Of a DNA stretch of 64,000 nt, positions 32,256 to 43,739 are shown one piece after another. Location: NCBI GenBank assembly GCA_030765045.1, contig CM060968.1:107780904-107844903 (forward strand). Reading direction: 5' to 3'. The translations under genes and the position numbers were made by a program. Origin of the DNA: Tenodera sinensis. Its lineage: Eukaryota > Arthropoda > Insecta > Mantodea > Mantidae. Under the pieces are notes generated by a model. That model saw nothing but the letters and a program-made list of their open reading frames with translations. It had not been told where the DNA came from and made no database searches. How positions within the stretch are numbered: the stretch's first letter is position 1; each line of letters starts with the position of its first letter.

Positions 32256-32883
32256 TATGTTAAGAATATGTATGACTGAAAATTTAAATTTTAAGTTTAC
32301 ACTGTAGATGAACTGTTATGTTAACATGTTACAGCCTAAATCTCATCCGTTTTTCTTCCATAGTTTGGAAATTATGATCAAATTGCTTTATTGTTTGTTA
32401 TATGACTAAGAAGTCCTTCAAATTTCAGTTCACTATTTTAACTCTACATTTAAAATACATCTACTTTTTAAAATTGCCCTAGGTTTCTCTGTCCCTGCTC
32501 ATGAGTGTCGGCAGACTTTTTTCCAAAGGGGGAGGGCCACATGTTGGAAGTTTGCAATCAGATAATATTAATTCATTATTTTACTGCCAAAATTTGTAAT
32601 ATTTGTTGCAGATAACCGTATTAATTTGTGCCAAATAAAAATTGTTCTTTACATCAAAATTAAAATAATAGTTTAATAGTCAGTAATTGACTGCACATTA
32701 GGTTCACCAACTTCCAAGGGGGGACCGCAGCCCCCCTTGTCCACCCTTTGCGACGTCCATGTCTTTGCTACAGTTGAGACTAAAAAGATTGTTAAATTTA
32801 CAAATGCTTTTCATCTAAAAAATGTAATTCTTGTGCTTTAAAAAGGAAAATATGTACTTGGATACCTCTGACAATAAAACCTG

Positions 32884-33640
32884 CATTTTTACTTTCTCTA
32901 CTGGCAAGTAGAGGAAGTATTGTATTCACCCACAAATTCGATGTCGAGATTTCACCACAAATATGTTTTGAGGTACATTTTTAGAAAAATGTGTGTGTAA
33001 GGGTGTGTTAATGTCTTTCAAGGATGTGACATGATTTTGAAGAAAATAGCACCACCCAAAAGTACCCTTGAAATTTAAAATTTTTTAAAGTTTTGATTTT
33101 CTTGAAAATGCCTCTAACAATTTTGATTAAAATGCCATATGTTTAAGATATCTTTATGACAAATGAAATGTATATCTTGAATTTTGTGCCTATAGCCTAT
33201 GTAGTCCTGTTTATTCTGGATGACTTTTGAATAACTTGTAAACCATAAGAGATAGACAAAATCTTACTTTAGAAAAAATGTAGATGTCACTAAAACACAC
33301 AATTTATGTCCAAATAAATTTTTTTGTAGAGGGAAGCACTTGGGGATATTGCTTGCTATTTGTGTCAGTTTCGAAAAACTTAAAACTTTCGTGAAATGGA
33401 ACATGGTTGTTCAGTTTTTGTATGTTAAGCATGCAAAGAGAACGAGGCCTCAAAGCTTTAAAAGATTTGACTATCGCACAAAGCCTACTGTGTTCTAATA
33501 TTCCTCTTGCGCATACAAGGAAATAAGAAAAAAATGTTTATCTCTACTAACATGAAGAAGATACAGGAATAAAAGTTTGTAAAAATGGTTAGTACAAGAG
33601 TAGAGAAAGTCATGTGAGTGCAACACATCAGATTTTTATT
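32884..33640 (+). repeat. ACT repeat, nearly complete, with internal deletion
   Basis: It starts ACTTTCTCTACTGGCAAGTAGAG, a terminal hairpin, and ends GTAGAGAAAGTCATGTGAGTG with ACACATCAGATTTTT. The segment from the microsatellite to the AACTCAAAAACG block is missing (GTGTGTAAGGGTGTG joins TTAATGTCTTTCAAGG). The other parts follow the consensus order. Confidence 0.85.
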
Positions 33641-33654
33641 TTTTATGTTACTGT

Positions 33655-33790
33655 GAAATAAATGTGTATAGAATTTCATGGGCCTTAATGACCTAGCTGT
33701 TGACGGGCCCTTGAGCTTTGCACTCATTCACTCACTCACTTACTCACTCACTCACTCACTCACTCACTCACTCACTCAGTCACTCAAATT
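33655..33790 (-). repeat. (GAGT)n-linked repeat, copy 1
   Basis: The plus strand holds a (CACT)n run at about 33721-33785. Next to it, on the minus strand, is AAGGGCCCGTCAACAGCTAG followed by GTCATTAAGGCCC. The same block follows a GTGAGTGAGTGAATAG run at 61985-62040, so the tetranucleotide and the adjoining 45 bp move together as one repeat family. Confidence 0.65.
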
Positions 33791-34290
33791 TTATTAATGC
33801 AATACAAAAACTGCTCCATAAGGGACATTTTCAGCAAGAAAAATGCTGAAAATATTAATAGCAAGAAAACTGATAAATTTGAATGTGTAGTTACATTAAA
33901 ATCCATGAAACATTTAAACATGAAATAGGCATTTAAAAATGCGCATAATGCATTTTTCACACTCACAAATGTCTTAATTATGATATAGAATAAAAACAAA
34001 TAAAAAAAAATGTTTTTTTTCAATTTTCATGAAATTTCACTTACACATATCCTTAAATAAAGTTATATCTGTATTATGCACTCTGTTATATAAGGATGGC
34101 ATTTTAAACAATGGAGAGTTTTTGTGACTTTCAGTTCTTACTTTCAGAATATAAAATAGACTGCAATAATGACTAAAACCAAGTTGAGGAACATAAAATG
34201 ATATGCTCTGGGATATATTTATATCATCAATAACATTATTTAACAACTTAGATAAAAATATTAATAAATAGCATTATCTTAGATAAATAA
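33790..34290 (-). pseudogene. LINE 3' half, interrupted at 34300-34835
   Basis: The minus strand encodes ISQSISFYVPQLGFSHYCSL, then KNSPLFKMPSLYNRVHNTDI and TLFKDMCK. This is the LYNxL-like C-terminal region of a jockey/CR1-type LINE. With 34836-35110 it forms one element. The part 33790-34035 is its 3' untranslated tail with no coding signal. Confidence 0.5.
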
Positions 34291-34299
34291 TGCATTTCT

Positions 34300-34835
34300 T
34301 TGAAAGCAGTTTTTCCAGTGCTATTATATGGATGTCAGACATGGTAAGCCAAAGTAAGAAACACTCTACAGGTGTGCCAAAGGAAAACGCAGAGGAAGAT
34401 CCTTGGTATCTCTCTGCAAGACAGATTATCGAACACCTTGATGCACAAGTTGTCAGCAATAATAGACATATCACAACATGCTGTGAAGATCAAATGGAAA
34501 TGGGACGGCCACGTGGTGAGGCTGTAAGATGACAGATGGATGGCATGAGCTACCACATGGGACCCTTACATCGGCAAGAGACTCTCAGGAAGACCAAGAT
34601 GCAAATGGTCAGACTTATTCAGAAAACAAGCAGGAAGACAGTGGACCACCATCGCCAGAAACAGAAAGGAGTGGAAACAACTACAACTAAGTGATCATGT
34701 GTAATTCAATGTGTAGTGTTCATTAAGTGCGGTATGCTCTTACGCTGATTAGTTCACCGCGTGAGTCTTTAGAAGCAGCTACCCCTACTTGTAGAAGGCC
34801 TTTGCCCTCAATGGGACAACACAGGCTATTTTCAT
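34300..34835 (+). pseudogene. RTE-like LINE 3' end inserted into another LINE
   Basis: The plus strand translates, with frameshifts and stops, to VLLYGCQTW-like, CQRKTQRKILGISLQDR, IKWKWDGHVVRL and YIGKRLSGRPRCKWSDLF, then RQWTTIARNRKEWKQLQLSD. This is the standard end of RTE-like reverse transcriptases. The noncoding tail at 34700-34835 includes AAGGCCTTTGCCCTCAATGG. It is in the opposite orientation to the LINE on both flanks. Confidence 0.8.
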
Positions 34836-35110
34836 TCGTTCACCTTCAAAAGTATGATGTTTCTTCTGAAATGTCCTAAGAAAATTATTATAAGGTTCAA
34901 GTTGAGGTAAGAACCAAAAATTCCAGAGTAAAAACATTTCAAAAATGTATTTTCCAATTCCTCAAATGATTCTATATTCCTTTTGACAGGTGAATTCCAA
35001 ATAACAGAAGTATAATCTAGTTTACATCTAAAATAACCAATATATGATGAAAATAATGAGCAAATGCAAGACTGGAAGAATTTCTCAAAATAAAACTTCA
35101 ACTTTTATAC
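34836..35110 (-). pseudogene. LINE 5' half, interrupted at 34300-34835
   Basis: The minus strand gives SYIGYFRCKLDYTSVIWNSP and VKRNIESFEELENTFLKCFY. This resembles the (R)SKLEYGSVIWNPY... block near the C-terminus of jockey/CR1 reverse transcriptases (the LDYTSVIWNSP core). It is truncated at about 35110. The DNA from 35110 to 35579 is not recognised. Confidence 0.65.
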
Positions 35111-35579
35111 TTAAATTTTGTAATCTTATTTATATGATGCAGAAAACATAAATTTCATTGAAATAAAACTCGTAAATCTTTAAAAGTTGGTACTCAAAGT
35201 AATATCATTAACACTGTATATAAATGAAAGAAAAGTTTTAGATCTGGAACATTTTGAACATTAATGTTTACTAAAGGACAATTTATTTACTATACTCCAG
35301 TTATATAATACATTTAAATTGCTTCATTGACTACACTAGTGAATCAAAATATCCATATACATTTTCACTGCACATGTCTGATCTTGTTATTTCTCTTAGT
35401 CGCATATAGGCTAGAAATCAATTATTTTTTTATGTTACAAATTTAATGGTTATCATATTAAAACTGACCTTATTCTTCACACTTGTCTCATACATTGCTA
35501 TTTTAGACAGCTGCCACTAAAAGCAGAGGCTTCAACATGATCCACTCATGCCAGAAGCGGAAGATTATATGGAAGGAAA

Positions 35580-36231
35580 TGTACAACACTCTGCAGTTAC
35601 CACTCCTGTTTCTTGCAATGGAAATTATATTATGAATGCCAATCAGCAGCCGCCACAGAGACTCGAGGTCAAATTACCTCACAGCATAGTGTGGCGAGTA
35701 ATTGTTAACAATGGAGCGCAACAGAACAAAGCATTTCCAGCTTGTTAAGAAACTTCTGACTGCTGGCTTATTTACAAGAGGTTCAAGAAAGGTGAATTTC
35801 GAGAAAAATCTGTGCTACATCATTCTTGCCTATATAAGCTAGTCGAGGCGGTGAGAGCAGCCAGCATTTTTACAATGTCATTAAGTTTTGAACATGACAG
35901 CTGTTAGCCATAAGTTTTAAGTGTGTGTACAGTCAATGTTGAGAGAATGTGTCTATCCGCAGAGACAGTTGTAGACATTGAGTCATCGTGTCGGAGTTGT
36001 TTGTTGTGTGAAGCAGTTTTAGTGCATGTGATCATTGAAGCCAGCAGTTTGTGAGACAGAGAGAGTAGAACTGAAAGACTGATTGTGACCAGATAGAACA
36101 TCTGTGAGTTGTAAACTCACAATGCACTATAGAGTGTGTCAACAATAAAAAGAAAACTGTGGTTTTGTGCTTCAATTTTAAGACAAATAAAGTGACAGAA
36201 AAAGCAACTGGACTTGTCATATTTTGATACA
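35580..36231 (+). mobile_element. LTR of a Ty3/gypsy-like element (copy B) with tRNA-Leu primer site
   Basis: The LTR starts TGTACAACACTCTGC after a purine-rich GGAAGGAAA and ends TTTTGATACA. After one T comes the primer-binding site TGGTGTCAGAAGTGGGATT (36233-36251), complementary to a tRNA-Leu 3' end. A CCTATATAAGC promoter box is near 35830, and AATAAA-like signals are near 36143 and 36185. About 70 bp after the primer site a short frame begins MADYLNEMEMNSPEPEV and stops, as a decayed gag start. Copies A and C match it internally. The left boundary rests on the TGT...ACA rule and that comparison. Confidence 0.65.
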
Positions 36232-36589
36232 TTGGTGTCAGAAGTGGGATTTGTCATGTTGGTATTTTGTCACAAAATGTGCTTATATTAACATATAACA
36301 CAGGATTTTGAATTTATTATTGTAATGGCAGATTATTTGAATGAGATGGAGATGAATTCACCAGAACCAGAAGTGTGAAGTGCAATAAGGTACAACTTTT
36401 AATTTGTGTGTCATGTGTTAAAAGTTTTAGTTTTAGTCCAGCTGTCTAAAAAAATCCTTTAAAGCATTTCAAAAAGAAAAAGACAATAAATAAATAAATG
36501 AGGGAAGAAACAGAAATTTCCTGATATAACTTTAACTTTCCTCTATCAAAATACTAGAGTCAAAATATATCAAAGCGGTGAATGACTCA

Positions 36590-37140
36590 ATGAAACATGC
36601 GGAGGGGTACTTAGCACCTCGACTGAAATGCGAACTTTTGTGCCTGTGCCCCTGACGGGACATCCCCCGGGGGGATGGATGAGGCGAATGGATCCTAACG
36701 TCGGCCGGAACGTTACCATGACAGAATGAGGCAGGGCCTCTACATTTTCCCAGTTAGAAACACCCCGGCGGAGGCAGGTTTAGCTCCCCTCCTAGCCTCG
36801 GACTTGTACCAGTCCATGGGGAGCCCGGAAACCAGTGACTCGCCTTCCAATCTGGAGAATGAGATTTTCAGAGCGAATTCGTTCCCCCTGCCACGACGCT
36901 CGCCGACACTTCTAACAGTGAAAGAAACTAACGGGTTGAAGGGTACCTAATACGAATGATTAATGTAACAAATGGGGGGACAGGAAATTCGGAGGATATG
37001 GAAATCCTTCCCATTCGCCTGGCGAATGTCAGGGGAAACCTCCGAAAAACCGAGGTCAGCTTAGTCGACCACGAGGATCGAATCCGCGACCTCCCGAATG
37101 CGGGCCACAGACGTTACCACCTGAGCCATACCTCAGTAAG
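36590..37140 (-). mobile_element. tRNA-derived SINE-like repeat, family S5
   Basis: The minus strand starts with GGTATGGCTCAGGTGGTAAC (A box) and GGATTCGATCC (B box) at about 37135-37065. CGGAGGTTTCCCCTGACATTCG and a GC-rich stretch follow, down to the GGGGATGTCCCGTCAGGGGC block near 36655. The length past about 300 bp is an inference from base composition. The 3' end is not defined. Confidence 0.55.
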
Positions 37141-38664
37141 AGGTGAAAGTAAACAAAAAACAAACGGCATAAAGATGGCTGCGCGCCAATGCGGATACCA
37201 TTTTATGGTTTTATAAGGATTTCCTTTGCATGAGCAGTCATATAATCTTACAAGACATCTACCTAAGATGTGCGTGGTGATGCACGAAATATTCTTGGGA
37301 TACATGCATTACGGTTGTAAGAAAAGTAACAGGAAGTGTTTTAATTAGAATAAAGGCAAAGCAAATGGAGGTCATTTGGACGCATTAAATATGAAGTTCG
37401 TGAATAACGTTTCTCCCACTTTAGGGTATTGTATAACGTATGCTGTTATATTCATCCATACCCCTAGTCACGTATCTACCGCGAAGTCCTTGGTTCTAAT
37501 TCCTTAGGCAACATGTGTGAATTTTAATGCACTTATTTTTTCAAGTGTTTTCGCTACTGCAGAATACACGTGTTGTCCGTCCGTCTGTAAGCAAGAAACA
37601 CCCATGAATCGCTGCATGTATGGAGTCGTTATTTTATTTAACCTTTTGTTTATTATGAAAGGAATCAATAATTTCTTTTGCAATTTTATATGCTCTTAAA
37701 GCTATACTTACATTTAAGTACATATTATATTCTCACGTGTGTTTGATAATAATATGCTGTGTTATACGTGTGGTAAGTGCATAATTAAAGAACGAAGAGT
37801 TTGAAAGTACGATACGAGGTCGAATGTTTTTTGCTTCCGAGATTCTCCAAAGAACTTTGTGTATTGCATACTATTTTTCGGTGTTAGTTAATAATAGAAA
37901 TAGTACTTGTGCAAATATAAAATTATACAGGATGGCAGGGAAGTTATTACATTCCTTCTAATATGTGCTTCATAGAAGCATTACAAACAAAAAAGTCTAA
38001 TGGCATTTCGTTCTTTGATCAGCCGATTTCGAAAAAATAAATGGTGTTTATTCCAAATTGGATGCGTAATTCCACAAGAATATGCGAAGATAATTGTTTG
38101 TTACTTGTAAGATGCGTAGAGTAATTTATTTCTGACATACATAGCTTCGGTAGTAATTATGGGACATCACACAGAGTTTCGAAATAATCGCTTAAAGGAA
38201 TTGAAGAAATACTTCGAGCAGCTCTTCGAGATGTGAAGTAACTCGACAACGTTGCGTTGAGGTTGATCAGGTAATTTGACCGTTTTGTGGATGTAAACAG
38301 GTCGATCGCTTGCAGAGTTGTGTAATGTTTTGGGAGCTAGCAATTGTGATTGGCCCACAACTCGCACAATAAACATGGAAGGAGATCGGTATGTTATTTA
38401 TGCAAAAAAGAATGGAATTTAAAGCCATCGTATAGTAACCGCTTTTAAAACAGTTGACTATTAGGTACTTCAGCCCAGTGTCCTTGTATCTACAACAAAA
38501 TGTGTAATATAACCGTTAACATGAACCAGATACAAGAATAAGATCTTCTGCACAGTGCAAAAGCGTGAATGAGTGTATTTATACCTGACACAAAATTTAA
38601 TAGTGGTAGAACATCCAATCAGAGACTTGCCACGCCCTGCGGAGTTGTATACATTCCCAGATAC
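37141..38664. other. Intron DNA, nothing recognised
   Basis: No frame above 70 codons with recognisable content and no known repeat end was found. It belongs to the 13-kb intron of the minus-strand repeat-protein gene. Confidence 0.4.
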
Positions 38665-38832
38665 CTAACCTGGCACTTGACAGCTAGCTGATTCACACAC
38701 CTGCCAACGAGGCTAGGTCTATCTCGTCCAACGACTAATTGTTGCACGATGTGCTTGTAACACAATTGGACGAGAGAGGGCTAGCCTCGTTCGCAGGTGT
38801 GTGAATCAGCTAGCTGTCAAGTGCCAGGTTAG
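38665..38832. repeat. Foldback (hairpin) element, two 67-bp arms
   Basis: Left arm 38665-38731 (CTAACCTGGCACTTGACAGC, AGCTGATTCACACACCTGCC, AACGAGGCTAG, CTCGTCC) is repeated inverted at 38766-38832, with only a few mismatches around CTAGGTCTATC/CTAGCCCTCTC. A 34-bp loop lies between. No matching target duplication was found. Confidence 0.9.
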
Positions 38833-39114
38833 CTCCCGCCAACTTTAGTTAAACACACTGTGAAATCAGCTGTAAAGCTGATGATATAGATATCATTTGC
38901 GCCCACAGAATTATTTGCACAACAGGAAAGAGAATAGTAATAGTCAGTTGTCAGCCGTCATTAAATTTTGCGTCAACCATGATACAAAAAGCCACTAAAA
39001 CCTAAGGGTTATATAATTACAGTTCAACAAGTAATAACACCATCGGTTGTTTCTCAAGTTCAGATGCATGATATGACCATAGAAGGTACAGGGAACAAGA
39101 CAAATGAAACAATT

Positions 39115-39436
39115 TAAAAAATCTGACGTGTTGCACTCACAGGACTTTCTCTACTCTTGTACTAACCATTCTTACAAACTCTTATCCTATCTTCTTCGTG
39201 TTAGTTGAGATAAACACTTGCAGAAATTATCTTACTGCCCGTTTTCTTGCACCTGCAACTGGAATATTGGAATACAGTAGGCTTTGAGCGATAGTCAAAT
39301 CTTTCAAAGCTTTCAAATTCCGTTGTCTTTGCACGCTTAACATATAAAACATGAACAACGATGTTCCATTTCATGAAAGTTTTGTTTCCGAAACTGACAC
39401 AAATAACAAGGAATATCACCTAAATGGTTCACTCTA

Positions 39437-39480
<44 letters not shown>

Positions 39481-39862
39481 ATTTGAACATAAATTTTGCG
39501 TTTTACCGAAATCTAAATTTTTTGTATATAAGATTTGGTCTATCTCTTACGGTTTACCAGTTATGCAAGTCATCCAGAGTAAATAGGACTTCATGGTCTA
39601 TAGCCAGAAAATTCAAGATATACATTTCATTTGTCATAAAAATATCACAAACATATGGCGTTTTAATCAAAATGGTTAGAGCCATTTTTCAAGAAACTCA
39701 AAATTTTCGAAAAAATTTCCATGTAATGGGTAGTTTAGGGTGGCGCAATATTCTTCAAAATCTTCGTGTCGCATCCTTGAAATATATTAAATTTAACTAC
39801 CAACTTTGGTTTTTAACCAATTTTTCGTTTTTGAGTTATGCTGTGCACTTAAGTTTATTAAG
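39115..39862 (-). repeat. ACT repeat, minus orientation, with 41-bp A run
   Basis: It begins with GACGTGTTGCACTCACAGGA, then CTTTCTCTACTCTTG, and runs to TTTTCGTTTTTGAGTTATGC at 39840. The plus-strand poly(A) at 39438-39478 sits where other copies have CTCTACAAAAAAATTTATTTGG. It is therefore an expansion of a short A run in the repeat, not a retroposon tail. The left end beyond the microsatellite is missing. Confidence 0.85.
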
Positions 39863-40544
39863 TAATATTATTCAAACGTCTTCAACGAAACACAAGGCTA
39901 TTGTGCGTTTATATATATACAGATGCTGCTATTCTTTATGGAATTAGAAATTAAAAGAAGAAGAAATCTGGCCATCTTACATTTTTTTCAGGGAACCAGA
40001 AGGACAACAGACAACCACCATCTAGTAGCTATAAGACAGCAGCTATTAGCACACAGGTTCCTTGAACTTCGTGGCGACCTCTATACGCACGTGTCTGAAG
40101 GTGAAGGACAAACATACAAGTTTTGGTTCCCTCTCAGTTTAAGTTTTTATTTTAAATACCAAAGGCCCCGAGGGGATAAACCTATAGTTGCATCAATTTT
40201 GAGCTTATCGCCATGTGCGAGTATATGAAAATAATTGAAAAGTAAAGTTATGCACAATGTATATTATATATTATATAAAGGAAATACAAACTAAGGGCTG
40301 GAGCAAATATATAAATTAAAACGGCTGAAAGTTCCTTCCAAACAAGTTAGTGCAGTTAAGGAAAGCAAAAGCATAATAAAAACAGATAAAAGAATAACAA
40401 ATTACACGATTGTGAAAAGATGGCTTCACTGATTTTTCTTTTTTGTATTCCTTCCCTCTTGCTTTTCATTCTTCTTGTTTTATTAATTTTGGCCAAGATT
40501 GTTTGATCATTTAACTGTTAACAATAATGTGAATCTACATATCT

Positions 40545-41770
40545 ATAATGGTTCCTTGTATTTCACCCAAAAATTTGATGTCAAGATTAAATGATTTTAG
40601 ACTCCCTGAATGAAAAGAAAGCATTTTAAAAAGGGCCTGTGTTTGCGTCTGTCTGTCAATAGCATAACTCAAAAGGAAAAGTTAATTAAATATCAAACTT
40701 GGTATTTAAGTTCTCAATTTTCTAAGAATGCATGCAAAGAGTTTCAAAAAATTCCCCGTCCCAAACTGCACTTTATATGGAACGAGTTTCGACAATTTCA
40801 TTTTTCTCAAAAATGTCCAACGATGTTCATTAAATTACCATATATTTAAAATATTTCCAAGAAAATAATTTTGAATAATTGAAATTTTCCTTACTATTGG
40901 TTTGAATAGGAAGTCTTTTTCTTTTTTTCTTATCTTTTCTAATGCCTGGTCATGCAAAAAGAATGGTTGCCAAAGTCGTCACATAGAGTCCTGATCTTAA
41001 AATATTTGAAGATTTCACTATCTCCTCAATGTAACGTATTCTCCTACTTCCATTGTGCCTATCAGTAAATTTGTAATCAAATTATTTCTACAAAGTAAGA
41101 AAATTTGGAGTACTAAGATTATGTCTTTCTGTTACAAGTTATGCAAAAGTCATCCAGAATGAAGAGGACTTGAGACCTGTTCTAAAAACGTTTCAAGATA
41201 TACATTTCATTCTGCATGAAAATAACTTAAACATTTTCTTGAAAATGGCTCTAACGATTTTGATGTTTGAGATATTTTTATGAGAAATGAAATGTATATC
41301 TTGAATTGCCTGGTTATAGCCCATGAATTCCTATTTACTCTGGATGACCTTTGTATAACTGGTAAACCGTAAGAGATAGACGAAATCTTACCATAAAAAT
41401 GTATATCTTGCTAAAACACACAATTTATATCCAAATAAATTTTTTTGTAGAGTGAACCATTTCGGAACTATTCCTCGTTATTTGTGTAAGTTTTGGAGAA
41501 CTTCAAACTTCTGTCAAATGGAACAACGCAATTCATTGTTTTCTATGTTAACCGTGCAAAGAGAACGGAATCTGAAAGCTTTAAAAGATTTGACTATCCC
41601 TCAAAGCCTACTGTATTCTAACGTTCCCCTTGCACCTACAAGGAAATAAGCAATAAGATAATTTCTGCAAATGTTTATCTCAATACGAAGATATAGGAAT
41701 AAGAGTTTGTAAGAATGGTTAGTACAAAAGTAGATAAAATCATGTGAGTGCAACACAAGATTTTTTATTT
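40545..41770 (+). repeat. ACT repeat, long diverged copy
   Basis: The left part at 40545-40870 (CACCCAAAAATTTGATGTCAAG to GTTCATTAAATTACCATATA) and the right part at 41100-41770 (TACAAGTTATGCAAAAGTCATCC to CATGTGAGTGCAACACAAGATTT) follow consensus order. About 230 bp of unrelated or duplicated sequence lies between. Confidence 0.75.
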
Positions 41771-41897
41771 TTTGGTTTTACACTTTTTGAGTATTTAACA
41801 TCCATTTAAACGCTCAAGTCCGCAATGGCGGAGACTCTGGGAATCGATGCTCAAATAAGCCTGGGATTCTCTGAGAAAATGAGAAACCACCGAGATA

Positions 41898-42042
<145 letters not shown>

Positions 42043-42084
42043 TAATAAACTAAATCTACGATACAGAACTTCCGGTTTTACTTC

Positions 42085-42215
42085 TCTTCCAAAGGGATCC
42101 GCATTAAGGATTCTTACGCCCGAAAAAAGTCCATCCATCGTCCTCCGCCAGGTTTGGACCCACGACCACGGGAACCGGAGGCTAGCATGTTCCCCTAGAC
42201 CGCGGAGAACGGCGG
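42085..42215 (-). mobile_element. tRNA-derived SINE fragment, family S6, with trinucleotide tail
   Basis: The minus strand has CTCCGCGGTCTAGGGGAACATGC (A-box region) and GTGGGTCCAAACCTGGC (B box), with GGCGTAAGAATCCTTAATGC after it. The (ATT)n on the minus strand lies downstream at 42042-41968 and could be its 3' tail, as in family S1. Confidence 0.55.
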
Positions 42216-42339
42216 GAATAAGGGAATACAATAGGTCTAAGCGGAAGTCAAACATTTTAAGTACTGATCGCTATGTGACAGCTCTTTGCACGACCAGAAA
42301 AAAAAATAAATAAAACGGTAAGAATTTGAGAATAGTATG

Positions 42340-42885
42340 TCTTCAAAATTCAAATCAATATCAATAAATATCTCGAAAATGGTTAACTCCACGAAAAAGG
42401 ATTGTTTGACAAAAATTCTGAGTCTTAATGAGATCAAGCTATATTTTTGGCATAGTAAGATTTTGTTTCTAACCGTGTAGCAGTTACGCAAAATTCAGTC
42501 CAAATGGAGATGGCTTCAGAGATATTCCCACAAAATTCAATATATAACATTTAATTTGTCGAGTAAAAATCTTAAACATGTATTTTAATAAAAATCGTTA
42601 TAGTCATTTTTGAGAAAATCAACATTTTATGCAAAGGCAAGTTTGTTTGTTTTTTTTTTTTTTTTTTTTGGAGGGGGGGATGGTTTTTTAAAATTTTGTG
42701 TTATATCCTTGGAATAAAAGTAGCAGATTTGGTATTTAATGGACCTATCATAAGGTTTAAGGCACTCGGGAGTGCTATTTTTTATATAAAAATGCCTTTT
42801 TGGATTCACGGTCTATCAAAACATGTATTTCCGGTGAAATCTCAGTATCGAATTTTTGAGCTGAAGGCAATACTTCCTCCGCTTA
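42340..42885 (-). repeat. ACT repeat, minus orientation, diverged
   Basis: CAATATCAATAAATATCTCG to TTCCGGTGAAATCTCAGTATCG at 42845 match the repeat in reverse. A T run at 42648-42669 and a missing microsatellite mark this copy. Confidence 0.65.
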
Positions 42886-43184
42886 CCATAAATAAGCAAT
42901 AGAGACCGTAAGAATAAATGCAACTAAAAAACGAACCAAGTCCTTTAGGTTAGAAGGCAGATATTTACACTACTTCCACATTGTTCCTTCCAAGAGTATA
43001 CCATAATGTATGTACTTTATTTACAAAAACAGCTGCGGTGTTAGCTAGTCATCAATTCTGTTCATTTTCGCTTCCTGGTTTAATTTCATTTATATGTATG
43101 GACGCTTTAAGCTCAAATCTTCCTGAGTTAGAAATTCACTTGCATTTGACAATCGGGAACATAAGTAGCAATTAATATTTAAAT

Positions 43185-43545
43185 ATCTGATGTGTTGCAC
43201 TCACATGACTTTCTCTACTCTTGTACTAACCATTCTTACAAACCTTTATTCCACAATCTTCTTCGTATTAGTTGAGATAAAATTTGTACAAATTATCTTA
43301 TTGCTTATTTCCTTGTAGCTAACTTAAATAGCAACTTTGGTTTTTAACCAACTTTTCGTTTTTGAGTTATGCTGTCTGAAGACACACAGACCGTCAGACA
43401 CACAGACACACACACGGACCTTTTTCTAATTTTTTTTTTTTTTATTCAGGGGGTCTCAAAACATATATTTCCGGTGAAATCTCGCCATCGAATTTTTTAG
43501 TGGAATACAATACTTCCATTATAAACCAATAGAGAAAGTAAAAAC
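43185..43545 (-). repeat. ACT repeat, internal-deletion derivative, both ends present
   Basis: It starts with GATGTGTTGCACTCACATGA, then CTTTCTCTACTCTTG, jumps at about 43318 from CTTATTTCCTTGTAG straight to CAACTTTGGTTTTTAACC, and ends AATAGAGAAAGTAAAAACC. Some 600 bp of interior is missing while both termini remain. Confidence 0.8.
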
Positions 43546-43665
43546 CTAAATATTCATTTGAAGATAATTAAAAAGTAATAGTGCACGTTTTGTAAATATA
43601 TTAAAATAAAAATGTTCAAAATGAGCCTACACAGAAATGAAGAAAAGTAAAGCGTAAACACTTAC

Positions 43666-43696
43666 CGCCAATAATGAAGAGCAAAACAAGGTGCAT
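43666..43696 (-). CDS. Repeat-protein gene, exon 1: start codon and first half of signal peptide
   Basis: The minus strand reads ATGCACCTTGTTTTGCTCTTC, then ATTATTGGCG, followed by GTAAGTG, a strong donor. It ends in phase 1. Joining it to the acceptor at 30582 gives MHLVLLFIIGG-VPFLLSASA, a textbook signal peptide with no frame break. Coding total is 31 + 1,856 = 1,887 bp, exactly 629 codons with the stop. A tiny first exon that splits the signal peptide is common in insect cuticle and other secreted proteins. The intron is 13,084 bp. No TATA box is obvious upstream, and a SINE-like tRNA head lies about 45-135 bp away. Confidence 0.8.
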
Positions 43697-43739
43697 CTTC
43701 GCTTGGCGCAAGCAGGTGCGTTTCTGTACATAACCTCAG

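Noticed and set aside
39438..39478. The 41-bp A run as a retroposon tail
   Set aside because: It lies at a position where all ACT repeats have a short A run, with the repeat continuing on both sides.
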